Notes under the pieces: model-generated | Seen by the model: the letters and a program-made list of their open reading frames with translations, nothing else | The model's database searches: none | Told to the model about the DNA's origin: nothing | Position numbers and translations under genes: made by a program | DNA from: Datisca glomerata | Taxonomy: Eukaryota; Streptophyta; Magnoliopsida; Cucurbitales; Datiscaceae | NCBI GenBank assembly: GCA_003255025.1 | Contig: QANY01004874.1 | Span: 248,001 to 312,000 of the forward strand | Length of the DNA: 64,000 nt | Direction of reading: 5' to 3' | Shown here: piece after piece, positions 11,470 to 21,598 of the stretch | How positions within the stretch are numbered: the stretch's first letter is position 1 | Layout: the number at the start of each line of letters is the position of its first letter

Positions 11470-12480
11470 AATACTTTTTAATTTGGCTTTGGGTGAACTA
11501 CGAAAATGGCCAGAAAATAGGGGTAAATTGCAAATATGTCTAATTTTTTTTTACAAAATTGATCAAAGTAAATAATTTACCAGATTACACAGGCACCTGT
11601 GTAATTTTCATAAATACATTATTTACCTTGACCATTTTTGCAAAAAATAAAATTCCCGCCATTTTTGTAGTTCACGCTAGAAAGTTAGCTTTTTTTCATT
11701 TTCCGTTTGGCTTTCCTCCATCTTTTCTTGGCATGCTTAGTTTGTATTTTTTATTAATTTAATTTTGATTACATTTTTTAATAATTTTAATGCTATCTTA
11801 AAATTAATTTTAATGACTATAATTTAGTGATGTGATCGATGTCAAATTAATATAACTTGTAAGAAGAAAACATACTAACTCTAGCCTTGAGGAACCAAGT
11901 AAAGATCTATGAGTGTACTCTCTCTTGAATATCCAAACCCTTGATTTCACCCTTGTAGCGTCGTTGCCACGGGGAGAGCTCAAGCTCTCCCCGTGACCTT
12001 TTCTACTTCATTATCCCTCTTTTCTTCTTGCCTTTCTTTCATGCGTCTCCTTTCTTTCTCTATTTTCTTTCTTCCTCGTCATCCACTATTTTCATTACCT
12101 TTTTGTCCCTCTCCTTTCTCTTCTCTTGTCATTTTCTTTCTCTAGTTTTCTTCCTTTATCGATCAATTTGTGCGTTTCTGTGGAGTTCTCCTTCCGTCTT
12201 GGAAGTTTTATTTCTACCAGTTGTGTTCTACCAGATCTTTGATCCTTGATGGTTTCTTCTCTCTCTCAGATCTAGTCTTTGTAGAGTTTTTGGGACATCA
12301 TTTTTGTTCGCCACAACCTGAATTTTTCATATCTGTTCGAGATTTTGCTAATCTTCATGCACATATACTTTTTTAGTGCTAGATGACCGAACCAAGTTTG
12401 GATGGTGGAGGACTTATGGAATGAGTCAATTCTCGAGCTCTACTTTTGTGTACTGTTTATGCACATAATTCTCACCTATA
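11470..12480. other. Spacer with CT-rich block and a perfect hairpin
   Basis: AT-rich at first, then a pyrimidine-rich stretch at about 12000-12250 (TTTCTTTCTC-like runs) that produces open frames of low-complexity protein. I do not support these as genes. The notable item is the inverted repeat at 11968-11995, listed separately. Confidence 0.5.
11968..11995. repeat. Perfect 13-bp inverted repeat (hairpin)
   Basis: CACGGGGAGAGCT at 11968-11980, a two-base spacer CA, then its exact reverse complement at 11983-11995. The stem is GC-rich in an AT-rich setting. No poly-T tract or promoter element follows that would give it a clear role. Confidence 0.85.
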
Positions 12481-13500
12481 TGTTATAGGTTTGATATCGC
12501 ACCCTTTAATTAAGGAAAAAAGTTTAAGAAAGATTTTAATATTTGAAAAATAAATTGCTCGAAATAAAGTAATTGATAAAAATGAACAATCAAACATCAA
12601 TAATAATTACATAATTAAATAATGTGTGGAAGCTTAAATGCGTAGAATAAATAAATACGATAATAATTATGCGAAAAGTAAAGTACACGTAAATGTAAAA
12701 AGAGTAGGGAAGAGAGATTTGACACACGGTATTTTATGTGGTTCAGGAAAACCTATCCCTACATCCACCCTCGAAAGATCCTCCTTGAAGATTTTTCCCA
12801 AACGATCTTCTTAACGGTAAATACCAAACCATCATTAACCCTATTGGCTTATGGTGCCAATCAGATTTTGACAATGCAGCTCGGCTGAGATCTTCGAATC
12901 TCTTACCAAATTTCTCTCTCTCAAATAGTATACCTCTCAATTTTTCGCTCACAATTTTCACTAGTTTTTCTCTTGATAATATCTCAAAATTTCACTCAAT
13001 ATACAAGCCTCTCAAAAAATAAGATACTACAAGCTTCGTTGGAGAGGAACGAAAAGGTGTGGGAATGAGAAATGTCGTGGCATTTTATAAGAGAAAATGG
13101 ATCTTAGAACTGGTCCAAACCGGTTTGGAAACTGGTAGGACCGGTGCTTGATTTGGGGAGTTATATTCAAATGAGTAACCGATCCAATCGGTTTGCCACC
13201 GGTGTGACCGGTTTGAGATAATTACACTAGTAATTGCCGTATGTAGAAACCGGTTGCACCGGTTAGGAAATTGGTCACATGGTCCCAAACTGATGCACTG
13301 GTTTCCCACCGGTGTGACCGAAATTCCTTCCAAAGTTTAGTCGATTTTGATGCCCGATTGAGGGTGAACCGGTCCATGTCATTTCACACTGTTTTGTCTG
13401 GTTCGGTCTCTTCATGTCTGGTGCATGAGCGGTTCGATCTCGTTCCTTATTCTATGAATCATTCTGAGTTTAACCAACTTTGATTCAGGTCATGCCCTTC
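12480..13500. repeat. Probable old LTR-like repeat with ACCGGT cluster
   Basis: A segment at 12720-12780 (GACACACGG, TATGTGGTTCAGG, CCTACATCCACC) resembles a motif common in plant copia-type LTRs, followed by many TCTCTCTC/CTCTCAAA stretches. From 13119 to about 13375 the palindrome ACCGGT occurs eight times. I cannot fix the ends or find a second copy, so a solo LTR is only an inference. Confidence 0.3.
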
Positions 13501-13860
13501 GTAAAATACCATGTGTAACTCGTCATGTACAATTTTGTTTGCCCTTTATTATTTTTGTATAAACACTTAAAATGTTTTCAACATTATTTTCAATTCATTA
13601 AGGACCTACACACTTAATAAAAACATTAGTCTACATATTATTTGTCATCATCAAAATTTTCACCTTGTAAAATACCGCGTGTAACTCGTAAAATACCACG
13701 TGTGACTCGACATGTGCAATTTTGTTTGCCCTTGTATTATTTTTTCATAAACACTCTTAAGCGTTTTCAACATTATTTTCACTTCATTAAGAACCTACAC
13801 ATTTAATAAAAATATTACTACACATATTATTTGTCATCATTAAAATTATCACCATGACTA
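13501..13860. repeat. ~187-bp tandem duplication
   Basis: A unit starting GTAAAATACC at 13501 recurs at 13688, with matching GCAATTTTGTTTGCCC, CATAAACAC, TTTTCAACATTATTTTCA and TATTATTTGTCATCAT blocks. A short partial third start lies at 13667. The copies differ by scattered substitutions. Confidence 0.8.
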
Positions 13861-16800
13861 GGATCAATATAAGTAAGTATGTGTATATTGATCTCATCTG
13901 AAATTAAAATTGTTTGTTTGTATTTAGATCTAATAATCTTATTTAGATCTTGGAATTGTTTGTAATTCTGTTTTCTTAATGATATGCTATGTTGATCTTA
14001 AAAAAATATAACTTATTAGAGAATTTTAAATAATGATAATAGAATTTCAAACAAAGTAATAAAAATCAGTTTTTTTTTAAGAATAAAAATTAGTTTAATT
14101 CATTGCTTTTGGCAAAACATAAAGAGAATTAATGCAAATATGATAATTTGTATTACTAAGATTTCATCTTATTTTAAGAATTAGTCTAAGCAAATATGAT
14201 AATTTTTTTTTATCAAAGAAGCGAATATGATAATTCAATTAGTATAGAATTACAAAGGTTCCCCATCCTCAATTACCCAATAACCAAACGGGTCTTATTT
14301 AAAAGAAAAATGTGATAGTACGTTTACATGGTCCTACTACAATATATCATCTTTCACGACAAATTATTGCACAAATGATGATCTGATTGGCTTAATTTTT
14401 TAACGTGGTTGAAACTTTTACCTGTAACGTTAAACTTTTCTACCTTTAGATTGTCCATTGTAGTTCACTTTTACACAAAATGACCAAAACACAGAGGTTC
14501 CCTAGAACTATAATCCGACAATAAAACCAAACATCCAAGTGGGAAATGGTTCAAAAGTACAAAAACCAACGGTTAAGAGCAAAACAATGGTAATGAAATT
14601 TTGTGAAAAAAAAGAACAATTTAATTTTTGTGGGCCACTACATAATTAGAAAAGTAATCTTAATAAATAGTTAACTTTTAAAAAAAATCATAAAATAACT
14701 TCTAGACATGATTTAAAAAAAAAAGATTCTCAGAGAGAGTCTCGTGCGCACGTGCATCGATACCTAGATTTCATCAGTTTATATAATATGAATATTATAT
14801 ATCATATACACTTGTATAATTTTTATAGTATATTTATATATACAATATATTTATATGAACTTTACGGATAAAACTTCAAAATTTCGCTGGTGTGTATGAG
14901 AGGTTTTTGGCGTGAATTTTTTATTTTTTTAAATTCGGGTGATTATTATTTTTTATTTCATTTTTATCTATTTTTTATTTTTATTTTTTTTAAATGATCT
15001 ATTCTTGATGATCACCATAATTAGAAAGAGATAGGAGGGCCTATGCTTTCCATAATTCAACGGAAGAAGTTAAGATAAAATAGGCCCACTATTGGTTCTC
15101 TTTCCAATTGGAGGATTCCACGTTATTTACCTCACCCTCGTCCTCCTTCCATTATTAGAAGGTTTTGTTTTTCCTCACCCACTCATTTCTTTTGTGTCTA
15201 ACTCTAGAATCTTGAGAGAGAAAAAGACAGATAGATTTTGATTACTGAGGTTGAACCTATTTGGCAATTTTAGTAGTGGTTGTGATGTGGGTGCCTTTTT
15301 TAAACTAACGTTGCGTGGAAAGTTTTAGAATATGGGTCATCCCTGGTATTGATATTGAGGTCATTCTTGATATTGATATCAGAGTTCAATAAATGCATTA
15401 TAAGATTCAATAATTATGTACGTGCGTTCAACAAATATAATGATAGATTTAATAAATATGGTGAGAAATACAAAAATCAATGATATCAAATTCAATCTCA
15501 TTATTGAATAATGTCTCATTTTGTATAGGTAGAATGCGATTGATTGTCATCTCGCATGCAATTAAGTTCTCATATTCAATAGGTGGTGTTACATTACTTA
15601 GTCTCTGTAAAAGTTTTAACTTAAAAAAATACGGAGTATTGTAATAACATTGCATGAATAAAAGGATATTATGAGGTGTGAATCTTTTACTAACCTCATG
15701 AGTATAAGTTTGAGGCATGAATAAATGTGACGCGTCATTATTATTCATATTTGTTTTATCAAGTGTGAAATGAAACTATATGCAATCGTACCAAGCATCT
15801 TTTGTCACTCATTTAGGCCGAGTTCATGTCAATAATATTTGGTTATGCTAAATACATTGTTTATTTTGTGATATGTGGACTTACTTGAAAGATATATGTT
15901 ATAATAATAATTGTAGTCCGATTATGTTATAATTTCAATTTTAATTGATCAAGTGATGTATTAGTCATTCATAAATTATTTAAATACATTAATCTATGAA
16001 TAATTAACACATTTGTTGATCAATTAAAACTTAATTTATAAGTAATTTGTTACGTGTGTAATTATATATACAATAATGGACCTCATCTAACTTACTATTA
16101 CTTATTTGTTCCCTTTTTATCCATTTTATTCCACATTTTCCACATTTTCCACATTTTATTTTTTTCATCCTTGTTAATGATAAATAATATATTCTTTGGT
16201 TATTTTAATTTACGTTACCCATTATATTTATTTTATTTTAAGTACCCTGTGAAAAAGAAAATGGGAAAATGAAGCCAAGACAAAAATTAAGTGATAGTTA
16301 ATTTGTTAAAGATTCGTTTGTTAAGTTTCTTTTCTTAGTTGTCTAACATAAAAAATTTCAATAATTATTTTGTATGTGTTGCTTACAATTAATTATTGAA
16401 TTATATATAACAAAAATAATATATATTCTCATGTTACTAGATATAGATTAAATTGTTATTAAAATTCATGTAATTAAATTTTCCACGGTCTCATGTAAAT
16501 TCTAAATACTTATATTTGTATAACAAATATTATAAGAGAATTTGAAATGTTATAATTCAAAGCCAAGTGACTGAGACATAAGTCTGCAAAACTTCTATTC
16601 ATCGGTTTCAATCCGACAGGTTCCTATAGTGTCGCAGGAGAATCAATGATTATATCTTTGATCCACTTATTGTTATAATTGAGAATTCTCAATTAACTAA
16701 TTATAAATATAGTCTCTGATTGAACAAATGATTATCTCATACCTATATTAAGGTATTGATAATGATTCTCAAATATTACAGAACATAATTTATATTACGA

Positions 16801-19080
16801 TAAGATAAAATATAAGATTTATCAATGGACTCTTTATATTCTTTTCTTCCATCTATTTGATTTATTTTAAGATAAGAAGGTTAAAAATCTTTTATTTTTC
16901 AATCCAACTACTCTTTTGATTTTAGAAAAAAAAATCTCTTTATCAACTTCCACTTTAAGATGTCAAACTTTACGTGATTTAGAACCATAAATAAAAGTTA
17001 ATAAAAAGATAACTTACTAATTAATATTCATCCATAACTACAAGTTCGATTTGACATATATAGGATAATTATACACACTACATTAGATTCAATCATTCAA
17101 AACTTAAATAATATATAAATAAAAACTATTCTAACAAACTATTAACAAAATCATTCATATATATATATGGGAATAAAGTCAGCCAATCTCAAATCCCTCG
17201 GGACCAATGATAATTTTATATTCTCAATGGATGATATTTTTATGAAATCTTTTAAAAAGAGAGGATGTTTATTTTAATTATTCATTTAGGCCAAATTAAA
17301 AAATTATTGTTTTATGATGATGATGTCAAGCATGACGACATCTCCTAATCCTACGAATCTAAAAATGAATCTCTTTTGGTTTTTGAGTTGGCTTCAGTAT
17401 TGTACTCTGAACTTAGATCCACGCTCTATTACGTTTAGTGGTTAGCACGCTCTCATTTTTATTTATTATTTTAGGATCTTTGTCTTTTATCCAATCGCAA
17501 TCCAACCAATGGAGAAATCGAAAATGGGATACTAGTAATATATATATATATATATAATATTCAAACGCCACCTAAAGCTAGGGTTTTTGGTCTATTCATC
17601 TACTTATTAATTCAGTCAATGGAGGTACTAGAGATATCTTTTAGATTTAATATAATTAATCAATAATTACTAATTATTTATTAGATAAAATCTCCATTCT
17701 CAAACAATATATGGCTATAATCTTTATATTATTAAATTTTTAAAAATTTCTTTGATAAAAAAATATGTTATAAAACTACTAGTATTGAGGTTTTTACAAA
17801 ATAGAATCGATGAAATAAAATAATCACATAAAATTTAGCAATAACTTAATATTTTACGGTAGTAGAATTTAATTCGTTTTGTTAAGTGAAAAACTTCATT
17901 AAATAGCAAAGGTAAATACAAAACACCATCTAGACAACCAAAGTGGTAAATCATTTAGGCAAATTCTACACTCACCACCAGAACAACTACTATGTACTAG
18001 CTAAGTGATGAACTATAGTATCAACCCCCTAAGAACATGACGAAAGCTAAGATTAACAAAACAAGATTTATGCAATTTAGCTTGACTTACTAATAGAAAA
18101 ACATCATCTAAGATTTATAACATTAAATTGGAAGTGTATTGATTGAAATTTGGGTAGAAATACTTTAAACATAAATATATTTATGTATTGATCAATGAAT
18201 AGGAGGTGATCATGTTATATCTTGGTCATCCATTTAAAAAATGGACGACCTATATTTAGTCGGTCTAAACGAGTAAATAAGAAATAAATTGTCAAAATCG
18301 TTACTTATAATCAAATCTATGATGTATAAATCTGAACTGAAACTCTTATTGAAATTCTCTAATAAAAAATAGTCTCATTTCATTTGAATGTAACAATATT
18401 AATTGTAATTATTTGATAACATACTGCGATGATATTAAATAAAAAAATATTGTACAATGATGATTAATTACAAAATAAGTAAATACATTTGAGGATTTTT
18501 TTTTAAATTTATGCCTAAAAGAAAAAAAATAAGAAAAAGAAATTTAAAGCCTCACACATGGATATGGTCTCCACTTATCATTTTAGAAAGAGAAAAAAAA
18601 CAACGTGAAAACACGCGCGAAGGGGAAGAGTATGTGGAGGGACAAAGGGTTAAAAAAAATACGAGGAAGGCCGAAAAAGGATGACTGATGGGGGCATTGG
18701 CTAACGAGGGAACTAAAGAGGCAAAGGGTGGCCCTCTGCCGGTACGATTGGATATGACTTTTCTAGTAATTCTTTCCTTTTTCTACTATTATTCCCGTTT
18801 TCATTTTTTTCATACCATTGGCATTCTATTCTATTCTAATCTCACCCTTTAAAGAAAAACTAATTTAATCCCCTAAAAAGTACTAATGTAATATATTTAC
18901 CCAAATGATAAGATAGATTCGTAAAATTGTTAAGTATTAACGTTCATGTTATTAAATCGTGAATTTAAGTTATATTATATTAATTTTTTTTCTTAATTTT
19001 TTTACACTAAAAGAATATGTGTTTCTCGCGTTATGATTTTTTATAATCTCAATAACAAAACATAATTTGGTTCCGCCTTG
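13861..19080. other. Long AT-rich intergenic stretch
   Basis: More than 5 kb with no supported gene. It holds AT dinucleotide microsatellites (for example 17538-17556), poly-T and poly-A runs, and short spurious open frames (15449-15748 and 16054-16272) without recognisable domains. A weak tRNA-like stretch near 16560-16630 was considered and rejected. Confidence 0.5.
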
Positions 19081-19089
19081 GACAAAAAT

Positions 19090-19690
19090 TATTTATTCTT
19101 AGGGCATTCCTAAGTGTGCTTTCATCAGCTGGTTAGCTTGCTGGAAGAAACTTGTAACAAAGGACCATGCTCACTAATGCCATCTTAGTTCTGACCTGGT
19201 CTGCGTCTTATGCTCTATTCGAGTTGAATCTTTAGGGCATCTACTTTTTTTGTAAGGTTTCTCACTAAATTATATTCTCTTTGCTGGAGAATTGTGATGT
19301 TCAATGCACTGCCACCTCTTAAACTTCCTTTCTGAGCCGACTGTTAAAGATCAAGAAAATCCATGTTTATGCGTATCTTAGTACTAAGCTTGTCTGTTAC
19401 TCTTTTGTGTATTGATGTGGAGAGAAGTATGAGAATTTTTACTGGTAAGCTTATGGATAATTCCATTCTCTCTAGAAAAATTTCTAAGATGGTTTTAGAC
19501 AAACTTACTACCTTTCTCAATAATGCTAGGAGGTTGAATTTTACTACTTCTACTTTGGATACTTGGTATTAGCATTTCTTATTTAGTTTTGTTTGTTGTG
19601 GTTGTGTTGTCTTTCCTTTGTATTTTTGTCCCGGGACATACACTTGTATTTTATAATTTTTTAAAACATAATTTGCATAAAAAACTTCAA
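19090..19690 (+). pseudogene. LINE 3' fragment (zf-RVT and tail)
   Basis: Plus-strand reading gives a CVLCSIRVESLGHL-like zinc-binding (zf-RVT) stretch near 19200, then an open piece (19363-19572) with ERSMRIFTGK and SRKISKMVLDKL blocks, the usual C-terminal tail of plant LINE ORF2. The 3' flank to about 19690 is T-rich with a TTGTATTTT motif, consistent with a LINE 3' untranslated end. No reverse transcriptase core is present, so this is 5'-truncated. Confidence 0.65.
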
Positions 19691-19769
19691 AATTCAAGAT
19701 TAGCTATTCGAAAATGTTTAAATATGATCTAAAGTTCTAAATAGGCCGAAAAAGACTTATCATGCGTTA

Positions 19770-20760
19770 ATGGAATTGCAGAGGATTTGTGATCGTGTCA
19801 TATCGTCTATTGATTGATAATATAAGATTATTTGGCGATATACCTCTGATGTACTATTATCCGTTAAGTCTACTTATGCTGTCATTTTGGGGGATGAGAA
19901 CTCTGGTTCGGCTTTGGATGGTAGCTGGAATTTCACATGAAAGCTTCCTTTCCCAAAATAATTGAAGCTTTTCATTTGGCTTGTTATGCATAATCAACTT
20001 CTTTTGAATGATATGCAATATACTAGGGGTTTGAGTAACTTGCATCTTTGTCATGAGATGCAAGGAGAATCTGAAAGTACTACTCACATCCTCAGGAATT
20101 GTTTGATGGCAATTAACTTTTAGTAATCTCTAGCTAATATGGATCTTGATTTAGATTTTTTATTGTCCCTTTCAAGGGTTGATTTGTTATTGATAGTCGG
20201 CAAACTGTAAATAATGCTAGCTAGTTGGTTTCTACATTTTATTACAATCGCTTAGTCGATTTTGGACTTCTCGAAATGTTGAAGTCATTGCCAATAACCC
20301 TCTTACTCCCTCACACTTCTTTGGTAAATATCAAGTTAATCGTGCTAAACTTCATAATGTTTTTTTCTCAAAGATATTGGATATTTCTTTTCAACGGTTC
20401 CTTGTCTTCTTATTAGGTGGAGTGTCATTATCCCTGTTTTTGAACGAAATATGGATGGTGCTTCTAAAGGGAACACTTTAGCTAAACTTTGGAGCATAAA
20501 TGAATGTTTAAATATTGGTTAGCATCTTCACTTCCATCAGATCATCCTTGAATCTAATTCTAAGGTTGTCATTAATATTTTCAAGTCTGTAAACTCGAAT
20601 ACTAACACATTTGACATCCTTATTCGCAATTACAGAAACTTTGACTGATCACAGTGGAAACTACAACATAAGTTACACTTTGAAAGAGGATCACTTTTGT
20701 GCTAATTACTTAGCAAACTTAGGTGCGGCTTTGGGTATTTTTTAAACATTTTCTTTTCCC
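19770..20760 (+). pseudogene. Second LINE 3' fragment, with RNase H remnant
   Basis: An interrupted plus-strand reading contains GSWNFT-KLPFPK-LKLFIWL, then LHLCHEM and THILRNCLMA (zf-RVT-type blocks). It continues with NMDGASKGN near 20450, an ILESNSKVVINI block near 20550, and ANYLANLGA near 20705, matching the RNase H domain at the C-terminus of some plant LINEs. The downstream neighbour lacks this domain order, so this is probably a different LINE subfamily. It ends about 0.8 kb before the AP2 start codon. Confidence 0.65.
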
Positions 20761-21051
20761 CCTCTAAAACAATGAAGCTTGAAAACATTTTATTTAAAGT
20801 TATGCTTAAATCATAAAATAATATGAAGGATCAAAGAATAAGATAAAAGTAAGAAAAATTCAATGAAGGAAAGAAAGTTACTAATAAATAACAACTTTAT
20901 CTTCGTATGAGAGAGAATGCTTTTCGATTTGGCTAACGTGGGAAAGTTGAGTAAGAAAGAGATGGTTCTTTTTTTTGGCTTGTTTTTCCATCCGATGTTA
21001 CTCCGAACCCACCAATCAGAAAAAAAGGAATCAAGACACATAAATTTTTGG

Positions 21052-21308
21052 TGAGAGAGAGAAACAAGAGAGAGAGAAAGGGAACTAGAAATGTAAAGAT
21101 GTATGGACAAATCCCACCAAATACAGTCTCATATATTGACACTAATTTGGCAAACCAAATTTAATAAAGAAAACCACTAGACGTGTGGAGAGAGAAACAA
21201 ACAGAGGTGTTTTTGTAGAGAGAGAAAACAGTAAATTATGAATCATTGAGTGGAAAAGAGGAAGCAAGTTGTTAGAGAGAGAGAGGGAGAGAGAGAGGAG
21301 AGAGAGAG
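21052..21308 (+). promoter_or_regulatory. GAGA tracts upstream of the AP2 gene
   Basis: Several GA dinucleotide tracts (about 21052-21063, 21067-21078, 21216-21226 and the longest at 21274-21308) lie just before the inferred AP2 promoter core. GA repeats are the known binding sequence of plant BASIC PENTACYSTEINE proteins. Function here is inferred from position only; a plain microsatellite is the alternative. Confidence 0.45.
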
Positions 21309-21314
21309 TTTGGC

Positions 21315-21598
21315 TATAAGCTAACTGAAAACAGGACTCCTCTATGGTTGTTATCTAACGTTTTTAGCTTTACCCACTTCTTCACCTTTTTCCTCCGCCG
21401 TCACCGCCGTTGCCGCCTCCGCAAGTTTAGTCGTTGTGGGTTTCATTCTTTGAGCTATCTCTTTCTTCCATATTCATCATCAGAGGAGAAAGAGAGAATC
21501 AGCTCAGAATTCTGTTTTCTTCTTTGGTTTGTACTTTTCATTGTCCTCTTGGTTTAAGGGACTCAAAAGGAGGGACCGAAATTAAAAAGGAATAGAAA
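21315..21598 (+). promoter_or_regulatory. Putative TATA box and 5' leader of the AP2 gene
   Basis: TATAAG at 21315-21320 could serve as a TATA box, placing the transcript start near 21345 and leaving a CT-rich leader of about 250 bases. If transcription starts slightly upstream, the leader holds one minimal upstream ORF, ATG GTT GTT ATC TAA at 21344-21358. No other upstream ATG was seen before 21599. The transcript start is an inference. Confidence 0.4.

Larger units (their letters stand above)
8440..11470 (-). mobile_element. Decayed LINE (non-LTR retrotransposon)
   Basis: Read on the minus strand, this stretch holds LINE ORF2 pieces in the usual order: an endonuclease-like N-terminus near 11440-10900, a reverse transcriptase block near 10150-9680, and a C-terminal block near 8725-8531. 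Every piece is interrupted by stops and frameshifts. I see no long terminal repeats. The 5' end lies near 11470; the 3' end and any poly(A) tail are not clear, so the low-coordinate edge is approximate. Confidence 0.75.

Noticed and set aside
12028..12376. Plus-strand open frames with a hydrophobic, Phe/Ser-rich product
   Set aside because: They derive from a pyrimidine-rich stretch (TTTCTTTCTC), a low-complexity effect without homology.
16560..16635. tRNA-like stretch (GCCAAGTGACTGAG, CTGCAAAACT, CGGTTTCAATCCGAC) resembling organellar tRNA-Cys
   Set aside because: The T-arm and anticodon-like bases are suggestive, but I could not form a closed acceptor stem and the D-arm does not pair. At most it is a degraded organellar insertion.
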